Positions 11,263 through 22,509 are shown, counted from the stretch's first letter. The stretch is DNA of 64,000 nt from Cenococcum geophilum 1.58 (GCA_001692895.1 KV748212.1:1362428-1426427), one strand, 5' to 3'. The notes: generated from the letters alone by a model not told the origin. Made by a program: numbers and translations.

Positions 11263-11977
11263 AGCTTCGAGTCACAACTCTCTACCTATTTTTCTAGTGG
11301 GCAGTAGTCGCATCAGTCTGCAGAAGGAAGACGCGAGGTATGACATAAACTACCTCTCCCATATGCTTAAATGGATTTTCGAAGGTCGATGCACGCTTTG
11401 TAGCGCTCTTGGATCTCAAAGGCCTGTTAGGAGAGATATCACTCTCTTGCACTACCATTACAACCGCTAACGGGCATTGCTTTAATACATTACTGTAGGC
11501 TCGTTGTGGATTGTAGGCAGCACGATACCCTGGGGTTTCAATGTGCTGTGTTTGATTGCGGGTTGAATACAATTTCGAATGTTGCGAACAATGAACTACT
11601 ATGGAATGGTAATGAAAATACATTCCAGTAATAGCTGGAGTTCTAGATCCACTACCTGTAAATTATCCTGGTTACCACTATCCAAGGCTTCAACGGCCTC
11701 TGGATCCTCCTGCCCACAATGTCTAACACATCAATCTTTCTCCATTCTTGCCTTGTCTAACGGTGTGATCTTTTTAACCAGATATCTCATCTATTCTGAT
11801 ATGTACAGGAGGCCGTCATGATGCCGGACGGGACAGAGCTTCCGGGTACGGAGCGATTTCGGGACGGGGCAATCTACAACGACCTACAGCGAGAATTTAA
11901 AGTAAGGTTTATTAAATGCATTTGGTCTCACATGATTGCACTATGAAAAGCGGGATACTCTCCTACATTACATTGCT
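11263..11977. other. Intergenic with an orphan exon-like segment
   Basis: No complete gene is supported. At 11809-11901 there is a 93-bp open segment (31 codons, EAVMMPDGTELPGTERFRDG...) preceded by TGTACAG and followed by GTAAGG, so it looks like an internal exon of a lost gene. Its product is not recognised. Confidence 0.35.
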
Positions 11978-12814
11978 ATGAAAGCATACCAATTCGCGGA
12001 TCTCGCCAAAGACCTCGAGCTTAAAGACCTTCCGGTCCCCGAGCCAGGGCCCGAGAAAGTCCTCACAGCAGTTGAGGCCGCCGGACTCTGCCACACAGAC
12101 CTCCACATCGCCAAAGGGCACGGCGACGCCTGGATCAAGGAGGAGCCAATGACTCTAGGCCACGAGGTTGCGGGCGTTGTAGCAAAGCCGGGAGCCGGCG
12201 TGTCGGGCATCCGGGTGGGGACAAAGCGGTCGTTGCGCAGGTTGTGCAGTCGGTTGGGCAGACGGATTGGTCCAAGAGCCATTGGGATGGGGTATGGTGG
12301 GGGCTATGCGGAGTACGCTCTTGCATATCTCGAATGCTTCGTCCCGACCCCGGATGGTGTTTCTTTTGCGTAGGCGGCCCGTGGCTATGGATTCGATCGC
12401 GACGGCCTATCACGCTGTAGCGGCTGAGGTATGTGTAGCTGCTTCTATGGCTACTGTTGTTGTTGGCTTAGGCGGTCTGGGAATGAATGGTGTCACAATT
12501 GCTGCGCTGCAGGGAGCCATGGTGTATGGAGGCGATATCGATAGCCGGAAATTCGAGGACGCGAAGCGTTGCGGAGCCACAGCATGCGCTACGAGCCTTG
12601 GAGCCTATTCAAACGTCAAATTTGATGCTATGATCGGTTTTGCGGGTGTAGGCTCGACGACTGCGGAAGCTGTTGCCACTGTCAGGTGGATACTCTGACC
12701 TCTGAAGTTCCGAACCCTACGGAAATAGCTTTTACGGAGGTTCATAAGGGATTGGATCGTCTTGATTGAGGTAAAGTCTCTGGTCACCCTTTTGCCAGGC
12801 CGCAGAAAGTATAA
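11978..12814 (+). pseudogene. Zinc-type (MDR) alcohol dehydrogenase pseudogene
   Basis: Starts at ATG 11978 (MKAYQFADLAKDLELKDLPV). The GroES-like half is recognisable by GLCHTDLHIAKGHG, with the catalytic-zinc Cys, and by LGHEVAGVV. The frame is disturbed around 12215-12265. After PDGVSFA a TAG stands where relatives have CAG (12371-12373), and one extra C then shifts the frame. The Rossmann half follows in the new frame (AMDSIATAYHAVAAE, VVGLGGLGMNGVTIAALQGA, KFEDAKRCGATACATS). A block of roughly 70-80 residues is missing after TTAEAVATVRW. The tail EIAFTEVHKGLDRLD is then followed by a TGA where CGA/CGG (Arg) is expected, and the frame ends at TAA 12812-12814. Both premature stops fit C-to-T changes. 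It would have been a cytosolic NAD(P)-dependent alcohol dehydrogenase; it cannot be functional now. It lies at the edge of the AT-rich block. Confidence 0.85.
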
Positions 12815-13039
12815 CAAATCTTGAGTATTCGAAGATTAACATCCTAGATGAGTTAGTATTAATTAGTGTAGCTTAAAAAGTCTACCTCTCATAACTTGGG
12901 TTGCTTTATACAACCAACGGCCAGGCCCTGGCATTTCGTAACATAGGACCTTTTGGGTAGAGATGGTGTAAATCTTGTACATTTCACTAATTATTCTTAC
13001 ACTCTGTAATTAAGAGCCTTATCTACTATATCTATAGCT

Positions 13040-14552
13040 ATAATATTACTTCTTAACTAACTCTTTAAGCATTCTATATATTTAATATTTCTACTACTAA
13101 GCTGCATATAGTTCTATATAATCGTTCGACGGCTACCTAATATTAGCAACTTAGTTAATTAAGGTATAAGTACGGCAAGAGGGTCGCGCAAGCCTATATA
13201 ATTAGATTGTTTATAAACAAGAATCTAAAGCTAGAGAAAGGAAAGGGGAAGAATAGCAGCGCCCTTTAAGGTTTTATACAATCCTCTAGTTATATAACCG
13301 CAATTTGCCGTTACTATAATAATTATTACCGTATATATAGCTAATATTACCTAAAATATTGTATTATTCGGCAACTTAAAAAAAGGAAACGGTTTAATCT
13401 TTATTACTATATAAGTGGAGCTTTGGTGGAGTAAGTAGGGCCTTTTATAACTCCTTTATATCTATATTAATAAAATAGGCAACTATTGCTTAGAAAGCTC
13501 TGTAATTTAGTAACATCTATATATTAATTAAAAAGTGTATCTTTAAGAGAGAGCAAAGAAGTTTTAATTTTAGTATTTTATAATATACTATAAAGGATCA
13601 CTTAATTAACTTCGGTGTAAGTCCTTCACTTTAATTGCTACTTCTTCTATAATATAATTAACCGTTATAAGTAACGCGTAAAGCTCTAGTTAGGCAGCTA
13701 TATTATATAGTAAAATTTAAAGGGTAATTAATTATATAAGAGCCTTATTAAAAGCTTCGTAATTAATTGCTTTTTAAAGAATCTTTTCTTCCTACTCTTT
13801 ATATGCCATTTACTTTAAAGCCACTAATTTATTTATAATATTTATAAAGCGCTCTTACTAGAGTTTCTTTACTTTTACCTCTTTAGCTTATACTTAAATA
13901 CCATATTTCTTATCTAAGTGGGCGCAAGTAGATATTAAAAAGGGGGTATCCTATTTGTATATAGAATAGTACTAGATCTTATTCTTACCGTCATAAATAG
14001 CCTTATTAGAAAGTAGTTTATAAAAGAAAGCCTAGGTAGAAGTAGCAGTAAGCTTTTACTTTTTATAAGGCAGAGAAGTAAATAAAGTAAATAGATTTAA
14101 TAATCTTGCGGTAGAATTACTAGAGGCGTTATTATTAGTAGAAACGGTAAATAGATTTAAATCGAGCTTAAAAAGGTTAGAAGAAGTCTTATTATCGTTA
14201 TTAGTGACGTTAGTAGATAAGGGAGGTATAGTAATAATAGAATCTTATATAGAGCTTTAAAATTTAAAGATTTTATATACAATAACTTATAAGCCTTAGC
14301 TTAATAGTTAAGGATTTTAGATCTATATAGGGCTCTTTACTAAATTAAGAACGTATACGTATTATTAAAAGGCTAGTAAGTTATCTACCGAGGAACTAGG
14401 ACCGTACTTAGTACTTTATACGCGAAAAGATTTAATATTTATTATATTAAATATTGACACATTTTATATTGATATTAAATATTAAACGTCAATATTCAAT
14501 ATTTAATAATCGCTAATTAATATTAAATATGGATAACCTTACTAGGGCGCGG
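13040..14552. repeat. RIP-eroded relative of the hAT-like element at 16908-19209
   Basis: Several segments match the right part of the 16908-19209 element in the same order: around 13040-13110 with 18500-18560 (CTCTTTAAGCATTC/CTCTTTAAGCACTCC), around 14180-14430 with 18840-19060, and the end region 14447-14552 with 19100-19209 (TATTGATATTAAATATT against TATTGATATTGATATTG). Nearly all differences are C-to-T or G-to-A. The middle (about 800 bp) is absent from the other copy. Read on the minus strand, both copies show a similar Ser/Asn/Thr-rich segment, now full of stops here, which may be the beginning of a transposase. Confidence 0.5.
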
Positions 14553-16060
14553 TCCGTTATAACTAGTTTTAGACTATAAGGCTAGAGCATAATACCTACA
14601 AGGACATTGCAATAAGTAATGCCCCCTTAATTACAGTACCTCTTTAAGCCTAGAACGGATAGGGTAACTTACTCTAGCTTTCTATAAACATCCTCTTTAG
14701 GAATAAAAGCTATAGATAAACCCAATATTAATTATAGACTTAGCGCTAATATAGCTTACAAGATAGCCGATATTACTTTTTAACCTATACAAAAAGGCTA
14801 ATTAATTATAATAGCAATTGTTATTTATAATAAGTCTAAATTAACTCTAAGCCTAATAACGCTAGACTCCAGCATTCTTAGTAAGAGAAGTTAAGTTATT
14901 TAAATAACTTAGGTACTGCTGGACTTATAGTTGTTATTAGGATACTAATATAATAATAGTGTATTAGACCTATATACTTATCGGAGCTTAATAGTGCTTA
15001 GTACGGATTAGAAGAGCAACCCTTATACTAATACTATTAATTATAAGGCTAATTACCTAGATAATAATATAGGTAAAGGAGATAAAGATAGAGATAAAGA
15101 TAGAACTAAATATAAGCCTTATACTATAGGCCCTAATCCAGGGTTTAATAGAGGCGATATATACTTCCGCCAATAAACGCGTATACTATAGTTAGAGTTA
15201 GACGACTTGCGGTTACTTATATATAGAAATAACATAGATATAGAGTAGAGGGATATATTTAAACTCTTCTTAAATTAGACCCCGGGTATAGTATAGACGC
15301 GCTAGTATATACTGCAAGCGAAATAATCCATTATAACGACAATATTAATATATATATACTACCTACTCCTATAAAAGGTTAAACTCTAATTATACTGGAA
15401 GAGCTATTAAAGAGTCCGCCGGTGCCTATACAACCATCTCTTACGCCTCCCTTATATCATTTACCCCGTTACTTTTATTGTTATATCCCTTATATAACGC
15501 AGCTGCTTTAAGGTAAGGCATTACTATAAACGGCGAAAGTAGGTACGGTGGATGCACTATATTATCTTATAGCCGAGATTCCGTTGGCCGTTAGAACGGG
15601 CGCCGAGCTTAGAGGTTAAGAAGAAGGTTCGTTAGCGGACTATAGGAGAGTATAAAAATCGCTAGCGACTTAGTTAATGTCTATAACATTAGCCGTAATT
15701 ATACCATCTTATTTATTTTCCTTTTGCGCTATTAATTTATGGTAGTTTTTAGAATACCACTTAAAAGGCTACAAACTCCTTAGGTGTTTCCTCTCTATTA
15801 TAGATGGTCTAAAAGCGGTGCGGTATACTACTGATCTTTTTAAGTCCGCTACCTAGACAGCCATATATTATAATATTAGGTAGGCGGCATCGTAAAGCTA
15901 AGTAGGAATCGCGAGAATAATCGCTAGGGTTTAGAAGTTCTTGACGGGTTAATAGACTTAGCAACCGCAATGCACTAATCTATATATAGCTAAAGAATGT
16001 GGCGGGGAAGCATTGCTACAGCGCCACGCCGTAGACAGTGGTTGGTTCTAATACTAACTA
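14553..16060. other. AT-rich RIP-eroded DNA, nothing identifiable
   Basis: Composition and abundant TA dinucleotides mark it as heavily mutated repeat DNA. I see no LTR ends, inverted repeats or protein motifs that can be named. Confidence 0.4.
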
Positions 16061-16578
16061 ATATATCAGCTACTTAGCCAGGACAGCCACCCAGACGGGA
16101 CACCCCCTTTTTGCATCCTAATATAGAACTAGGCGGCGCTATCTACACTGTTTCTATCCTATCTAATTAAATATATCAAAATCTATATATCTTCTTCCAT
16201 ACACTCTTTACAAACTTAACCTTTCTATTAAGAGCGTAGTATCGTTCCGTCTTTACTGCCTTTTCCCTCTTCTTATTAGCCTTTTTTTTAAGGCTTCTTA
16301 AGTGCCTCTACCACAGCAAGAATACGTACATTACTAAAAATAGCCTTAGTTCTATTTCTCCGTAACTTCTGCTGCCTTTCTACTAAGTTATTGTTAAAAA
16401 TTTAAAGTGTAGACCTATTAGCAATTGCTGTTAAAGCCTCTTTCTATACAAATTTAATCTTTTTACAAAACTGTAGTGTAGTGTTTTGGATAATTAAAAG
16501 GCAGAAGTTAATGTGGAGGTGGCTATAAAAAGGGGGTGTCCCGTCTGGGTGGCTGTCCCGTCTAGGTAGCTGGCATGT
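16061..16578 (-). mobile_element. Pogo/Fot1-like (Tc1/mariner) deletion derivative, 518 bp
   Basis: Inverted terminal repeats of 52 bp (16061-16112 and 16527-16578) end in CCCAGACGGGACACCCCC and differ at six positions, five of them transitions. A TA dinucleotide flanks each side (16059-16060, 16579-16580), the target duplication of Tc1/mariner elements. Between the ends, on the minus strand, a degraded frame resembles the C-terminus of fungal pogo-type transposases. The element is too short to encode a full transposase and is best described as a MITE-sized internal deletion. Confidence 0.75.
16300..16490 (-). pseudogene. C-terminal remnant of a pogo-type transposase
   Basis: Reading the minus strand gives fragments such as KEALTAIANRSTL, then NNNLVERQQKLRRNRTKAI and VRILAVVEALKK, with at least one stop. 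This matches the usual tail of fungal Fot1/pogo transposases: a coiled helix, a basic patch, then a VxTVxEAL-like end. The DDE catalytic core is absent. The identification rests on pattern memory only. Confidence 0.5.
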
Positions 16579-16907
16579 TATAGTTACCCACCTCCCTATA
16601 CTTTCTCTATTCCCAAACCTTAAAAAGTAGGCTCTTACAACCCTATAGCCGGAGCGGGTCGGCCATCCTCCCTACTAGCGGTAGCGATTTACTACATTCT
16701 ATCTACGCTTTTATGCTGACACATCAGATCTGGCTATAGCCACCTTTAGTACTCTTTTATACACGTTCCCTTTATACTATTGAAAAATTTGTTCTATATA
16801 GATTGACTAGAAAACAAAAGGAAAAAGCGCAATTCTAATCTTATATACTCCTCTTGCATTATTAACTAGGAATCATCCATCTTCTAGATTTCCTCAATTT
16901 CCTACAT

Positions 16908-17003
16908 TAGTGCTTTTATTAGTATTCAATGTCAGTATAAGGCCGTATTGATATTGATATTAATAGTAATTCAATACTGAAAAGATATTGAATATTGAAT
17001 ATA
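16908..17003. repeat. Left inverted end of hAT-like element
   Basis: Inverse of 19099-19209; starts TAGTGCTTTTATTAG (C-to-T at the first base compared with the other end). Internally it contains GATATTGATATT and GATATTGAATATTGAAT runs. Confidence 0.7.
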
Positions 17004-17381
17004 GTACAGTCTTAGCATAGTGTTTTAATTGAAAGAACGTTCCACGCCCCTAGGCTCTGGTAGAGCTTTAAAATAGCTACTCTCTCGCGACTGCTCTCTT
17101 ACCACTATCGTCACCTTCGTGATCCTTGGCGTAGTGTAGCAGATGTTAGCTGCTCTCTAGACTGCCAAGAGCTCAGAAGCCTCTCGTACTACATTCGTTG
17201 CCATAAGCCTCCCCAGTAGTAAACTCTGTCCTGGGGCGCCCCTGTTTGGGTTTAGCGGGACTAGCCTATCCTAAGCGAAAAGTGCCAAGGCCCGTGATAA
17301 CCTCTCGTTCTTGCTCCCACCAGCACCTTCCCACTGCCTACTTCTCTTTCCCCTTTTGCTATTGTTATTCAGCAAACAAAC

Positions 17382-18085
17382 ATGTCTTCCTTTATGTCTT
17401 CCTTTCTCCGGCCTTGGGCTTTCTACTTCTCTCAACCTCGACCACTCAAGAACGATCCCACTGGCAACCCTTCACACACTAATTCAGATCACAACCACTA
17501 CCTTTCTCGTGCGGACCTATACCAGGGCCCCATTGACGTCGCTCCCACTGATATGCCGGACCTCTACGACATACTGTTGTCCGATATTGATGAGGAGGCC
17601 CTGCATAACGAGATCTCAACCGCACTCGGGTCGGCCTACCTGTCGGAAACGCCACACCTAACAAGCCCTCTCGCCACCGTAGACGGTATTGTGTTTAGCA
17701 AACATCACCGTGTGCTTTTTCCGCTGGTCGTCAGGCTCCCTGGCAAGACGTCGCGCTCATATGTCATACATTTCTTATATGACAGTGGAAGTCCCTTTAC
17801 GTTCCTCTCACAAGAAGTATGTGGAGTCCCTACACACTTCACTTGTAACCACTTACTAATAACGCTTTCTAGGCATGCGACAAGCTGTTTGGAACCAATG
17901 CGGTTCCAAGCCAGTTTTCTATTCAGATCAATGGCGACCGAACAAACGTGAACCCGCCGAACGCCAGCTCGCATTTCGAGCACGTGAATCTGCTGGGCGT
18001 CGATTTTTGTGTCCTCGCCGGAATAAAGGTCATTATTGACTATGTCAAAAAAACTGCTACGATGCACTTCGGTCAATGGGAGTGA
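17382..18085 (+). CDS. Retropepsin-like (DSG) aspartic protease-like protein, transposon cargo
   Basis: Two exons, 17382-17816 and 17873-18085, join in phase 0 to 215 codons. The 56-bp intron has GTATGT at the donor, CTAAT near 17856 and TTTCTAG at the acceptor. A pyrimidine-rich leader precedes the ATG. The N-terminal ~110 residues are not recognised. Then FPLVVRLPGKTSRSYVIHFLYDSGSPFTFLS shows hydrophobic-hydrophobic-DSG-S, the active-site loop of retropepsin-like proteases. The second exon has VNLLGVDFCVLAGIKVIIDYVKKTATMHF, which fits the flap-to-psi-loop part (LLGxDF, IDY) of single-domain retropepsins. It is not adjacent to any gag/pol frame, and its base composition is like that of host genes. 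No signal peptide is evident. Activity as a dimeric protease is inferred; it could also be an inactive fold. Confidence 0.68.
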
Positions 18086-18428
18086 TTTCTTCCCCTCTTC
18101 AATTTCCAATAAATTGCTGGCATTAATATCCTTAACGTCTTCGAGACAAGCATCGGGTTCTTGCATTCAGCTAGGGGACAAGCTCTACATAGTATGTCTA
18201 CTTACCTTTGTGATTGAACTATTGCTAATATGGCCTAGCTCCGCATACCAGAATGGATATCCTTGGTCTTCTGGTTGATAACAGAATGAAGAAGCGTCTG
18301 GGCAGCGCGGTCTGAAATTAGTGACTATATCATAGCCTGAAGCAAAAAAATTGTCTTGTTCGGAATATATCCCATGCTTTATGTGTGATAAATTGTGACA
18401 TTGTCATCCTCAGAATCCCTAGGTGCAA

Positions 18429-18450
18429 TTGCCGCCTTTTTTGGCGGCAA
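18429..18450. repeat. GC-rich hairpin TTGCCGCC-T6-GGCGGCAA
   Basis: A perfect 8-bp stem (18429-18436 with 18443-18450) around six T residues, followed by a third CGGCGGCAAA at about 18464. It lies in the right part of the hAT-like element, downstream of the protease-like gene. It might be a subterminal structure of the element or form the 3' end of the transcript; neither can be shown from sequence. Confidence 0.5.
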
Positions 18451-19098
18451 AACCCTCCAAAAACGGCGGCAAAGGTCCCAGGACATAGAGTTACTCCGGT
18501 AATATTACTTTATAGCCAGCTCTTTAAGCACTCCATATGTTCAATATTCGTACTCCCTAATGATATGCGGTCCCATGAGATTATTTACCGTGCACCTGAA
18601 AAGACTCGCTCGGCCTCTGCCGACATTAACGGTATAGATAATATATCAATTGCCATTTAAGAGAGTTATAGGTAGTCGGCTCTGCGAGTTGGATTAAGCC
18701 ACCACTACAGCGCCGTGCCTTAAATTAAAATAGGGGTGGTTACGGGTAATATATTTTGGTGTAGAGTCGCTCGACGCGTTACCGTCGCCAAAGTGGGTAA
18801 ACTGATTAGAATTAAGCTTACAAATAGCAGAGGAGGAAGTATCGTCGTCCTTAATTACGATGGTAGATAAAAAAGGCGTGGCGTTGATCGAAGGGTGGGT
18901 GTATAGGGGGTTGTAAAAATCGTCGAAATTAAATGATGTTATGCGCGATGTCTTATAAGATCAAGTTTGATGCTTGGTGATTTTTACTTCCTATAGGTTT
19001 ACCTAACAAATCTGAAATGCGCACGTATTATAAGGAGGCCCGAGAGCCATTTACTAATACATCTACCTTATTTTTACCGCCTCAACTCTAAAAAATTT

Positions 19099-19209
19099 CA
19101 ATATTCAATATCTTTCAGTGTTGAACATATCGTATTGATATTGATATTGAATGTTTAATATTCAATATTCAATATCACTAATTAATACCGAATACTGATA
19201 AAAGCACTG
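19099..19209. repeat. Right inverted end of hAT-like element
   Basis: Inverse of 16908-17003; read inward from 19209 it starts CAGTGCTTTTATCAGTATT. A more eroded direct copy lies at 14447-14552. Confidence 0.7.
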
Positions 19210-19445
19210 TCCTGCATTAGAGCCAATAGTGCCGTGCGTATAACACAGTTGTTAGATGCTTCTGGCCAAATATCCGTTGTTCCCTTTCGTATAGTGCCAA
19301 AAATGCTTCGTAGTGTTGCTCCCTATAAAGGAGAGCTAGGCAGTATTCGCTGGTCAGCGTATTAGGATGCCCCTTCCCTAGCAACTTCTCTCTTCCCTCC
19401 AGCACTCGCTAGTGCATCTGCTCTGCCGCCTAGTACTAGGTTATT
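19210..19445 (-). pseudogene. TPR fragment of an NLR/kinesin-light-chain-like protein
   Basis: The minus strand encodes AAEQMH*RVLEGREKLLGKGH, then PNTLTSEYCLALLYREQHYE and FGQKHLTTVLYARHY. This is the 42-residue TPR_12-type repeat (GHPxTLxSxxxLAxLYxxQxxYExA) seen at the C-terminus of fungal NACHT/NB-ARC proteins. Stops occur where CAG would be expected, a C-to-T pattern. The fragment is interrupted by the hAT-like element; across it, around 16830-16899 on the minus strand, the frame resumes as ALMQEIEEI*KMDDS. No NTPase domain is present nearby, so only a piece of the repeat domain remains. Confidence 0.72.
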
Positions 19446-19891
19446 AAGGATTGAAGCGAAGCGGTATGGCGGGTATAGAGCGCTGGAGGGTTGAAGGAGG
19501 GTGGAATGTTCTAAGACACTAAGCCTCTCTTACCGTCACCTGAATCTGAACTTCCCCAATGACTTCGCCTGAATTTAAACTCTCTTAATGATTATACACT
19601 TAATATAATAAAGTAAGTACTATTCGATCAGTTACAATGCGAAAGTAGACTGCCAAGTCTAGGACGAAAAGCAAATCGGTTGCAACCAAAACACAAGGTA
19701 CTGACTGACTAGAGGTCGACGCAGCGGATACAAACAAGCCCCAGAGGGAAGAGAGGACGGAAACGGAAAATTAAAACTAAAACCAAAGGAGAAAGGAAAG
19801 GGAGCGAGAAATGAAAAAGCCAACCCCAATATAAATGTGCCCCAGACCTGCAAATTGCGCCTGCAATGCAAATGATGCCGCTCTCCGATGC

Positions 19892-22509
19892 TCACTTGCA
19901 CTCGATATCAATGCCCCCAAGGCCTTCCACAACTGGTTCAACTGCGTACTCAGCTCCAGCAATAGTATTAACCGAGGCGGTCCACTCGCGGTGGTCATCT
20001 GCTCCACCATAATGAAACTCCCAGTGAGTTGGACTGACACCTTCGCCTGAAATGCCGTCGATAATGGCCTTGCCGAAATCGTCACCAGCAAATTTACTTC
20101 CCCAGATGGTGTATTTGGTAGAGAACCAGTCGGCGCCTCCCTCGCATCCTCCCCATGCTTTGCCGTCGTCAAAAGATGAACGCGTGTTCACTACGTTCCA
20201 GCGGTACTTGACTTCTCCGTCCATCTTCTCACCGCCACCCTTCCACTGGCCGCTGTTAGTGTCGCAGCTGTCGGTGATCTCGGTCATGATGTCCTTGCAC
20301 TTTTGCTCATCCGGCTTGAAGCCGAGACCTGGCGTCCAATCCATGGCTACATCAATTTGCTCTGGCGTGTCTTTGTTGTACGTCCTTAAAATGCTTCCAG
20401 AATTTGCGTCAAGTCCTCCTTGAGCCGCGGCGTCGGGGCAGAAGGTATCCACAAGCTTACTTAGAGTACGGGCTCTGTCGGCGTACTTGTTATTGTCAGG
20501 TCCATAACCGTTGCAGGTTGGTCTTGCGGGTGGTGGGGGCGGGGGCGGAGTGCCGCCGCAGTTGTCTTGTCGCTTAGATTTTGAGTTGGAGACCTCGCGG
20601 CTGTTTGCTCCGACACTCGCGTGGTCGGCCTTTGTGGCGCCATTCCAGATTACCCTCCCGGTCTCAACTTTGCGTACCCAGCTAGACGCATCTGTCACAA
20701 TATAGTCCTTGATGGCTTGAACGCGTGCCTTGCCTGTTTTGGTCCCGTCCCACGGTGGCGGGTCATAGTTCAGGTATGTTGCTATAATGCCTGCAACCAA
20801 TGATGCCGCTAATTTTGTTTGTTAGTATGCTTACGAGCCCGGTATGTGGTAGACTCACCAAAGGATGTACCGCTGTCTTTGTAAGACTTTCCATTTTCCT
20901 TCGACTGGCCCACAATGTCGACGCCTGGCGCGCTGATTGTGAGTTGGGGTCCAGCCTGATATTCCTCGCGCTTGTTACCATCCTTGTCAATCGCACCAAC
21001 GTTGATAATTGGTGTGTCTGGGTCCTCCAACACCTTGGGTAATCTGTCAATGTTCTGGTTCAAGTGGCCATAGTTGCCTGAGGAACTAATGAAAGGCACA
21101 CCCCACCCAAACAACTGTTCGAGATAGCTGCGCATCAAGATCGCATCAGGATTGTTCTTAACATTTTCATGAGTAAGCCCAATCCCAAAGCCTAGACTGG
21201 ATGTGACCACGGTTTTTAAATGTCGATCCGGCTCGCCCTCTAAGTGTTTAGTAACCAATTCCAATCCTGAAAGGAAATCTCCAACTTTCCTTTTGTTCGC
21301 TCTTAGTTTGACCGAAACCAGAGTCGCTGCTTTGGCAACGCCATACTTCTTGCCCACAGCTTTGGAAGACACCATTGTGCCATGTGAGATAGCGCTACCA
21401 TCTTCATCTTCTTTTTCTCCGTCGTTCTTTGAGGCTTCGGTTTGGAGAGGTTCAGCTTTTTCGAACTCCTTATCGCCGCCATCCTGTAGTGTATTTAGTT
21501 ATAGTCGTAGATGTAGCCAGAGCAGGATGCACATACATTCTCGTTGTTGTAGGCCGCGCCCGCATCGATGACATAGACATAAGCCCCGCCTCCTGCGTTT
21601 TTGTCGTAGACGAAATCTTTGAGCTTGAGATCCTTCATTTCTCTGGGGAGGAGGGGAGACGGTTAGGGACGACTGATGCAAATACTTGCGTTGGTGGACT
21701 TACTCCGGCTGGCTAACCATGACTAGATCGTCGCCTGCATTCGGTTGTTTGGTCCACTCCACGGCCCTTTTGATAAAGGCAGCTCGCTTCTCAACGCTCT
21801 TATACACGCTTTGAAAGAATCCTGACTCATCGTCTCTTGGAACGGCTCGAACATCCCCGAATTCGTCTGTTGTAACGGCTCGCTCGTCAGTCATTTCACT
21901 GTCGTCGCCCAAGGGCGCTTTGATGCCCTCATACCCTTCCACATCGGCCTTCGCGGCGTCGTTCAACTGTAAGTTGGCCCAGGCCATAATATGGTTGGTC
22001 CCAGGCTTGTGAAGCTCAATGATGAACGTGTTCGGGTCCGCAACCTTGGAATCCAAAAATTCTCGGGTCTTCTTGGTCTGCTCGTCATCTTCCGGATCTG
22101 CTGCTATAGCGATGTAGAAGGGGTCATCGCGTGGAACAATTTCAGAGCGTTTAGATTTCCCGGTCAAGCTCTTCGGATGGTCTTCCTCTTTGCCCAAACG
22201 GAGCCCTTGGTGCCCCTCAAGTTGATCTGTTGTATCGCCGTCCTTTAGGTAGATGCTCCATGAAACGGGTCCGTCTCGGTTTCGATTTACTTTGACATGC
22301 TCCTTGCCATAGAGACCCCGGAGGAAGGTTTCTGTTTTAACAACTTGGTCGGCGTTGCTGGGATCGGTTGGGTAAACGGTGTAGGAAGTATCGCGAGGAG
22401 CTAGAGGGTTCAGGTTCGACAGAGCATTGACACCTCTAGCCCATATGTTAGGGAATGGATTGGATAATACCACTTGGGTATACGCAAGGAAAAGGAAAAG
22501 AAAATGCAT
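19892..22509 (-). CDS. Secreted subtilisin-like serine protease (S8), four exons
   Basis: Exons 22509-21704, 21642-21537, 21483-20859 and 20808-19892 join in phase to 817 codons. All introns are GT-AG (GTAAGT, GTATGT, GTGAGT donors; 61, 53 and 50 bp). Residues 1-16 (MHFLFLFLAYTQVVLS) form a signal peptide, followed by a ~250-residue prodomain-like acidic region. The catalytic Asp lies in AYVYVIDAGAAYNNEN (exon 2), the His in SHGTMVSSKAVG, the oxyanion Asn in SSSGNYG, and the Ser in DSGTSFAASLVAG, which is assembled only after splicing of intron 3. Beyond the protease domain is a ~280-residue extension with a poly-Pro linker, several cysteines and WKGGG; its function is not recognised. Family knowledge: secreted subtilases degrade external proteins. 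The gene may have been kept active by selection, since no stop is seen despite the AT-rich surroundings. Confidence 0.87.

Larger units (their letters stand above)
16908..19209. mobile_element. hAT-like element (2.3 kb) carrying a protease-like gene
   Basis: The ends are inverted repeats of roughly 100 bp: TAGTGCTTTTATTAGTATT inward from 16908, and CAGTGCTTTTATCAGTATT inward from 19209 on the other strand. They continue as ATTGAATATTGAATAT-type sequence to about 17003 and 19099. Eight-base direct repeats flank it: TCCTACAT (16900-16907) and TCCTGCAT (19210-19217), one G/A transition apart, the duplication size of hAT elements. The flanks, once joined, extend a TPR pseudogene on the minus strand, which supports a real insertion. 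Inside lies the gene at 17382-18085, and to its right a segment shared with the eroded copy at 13040-14552. No intact hAT transposase (C-terminal dimerisation domain) is seen, so it would be non-autonomous. Confidence 0.72.
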
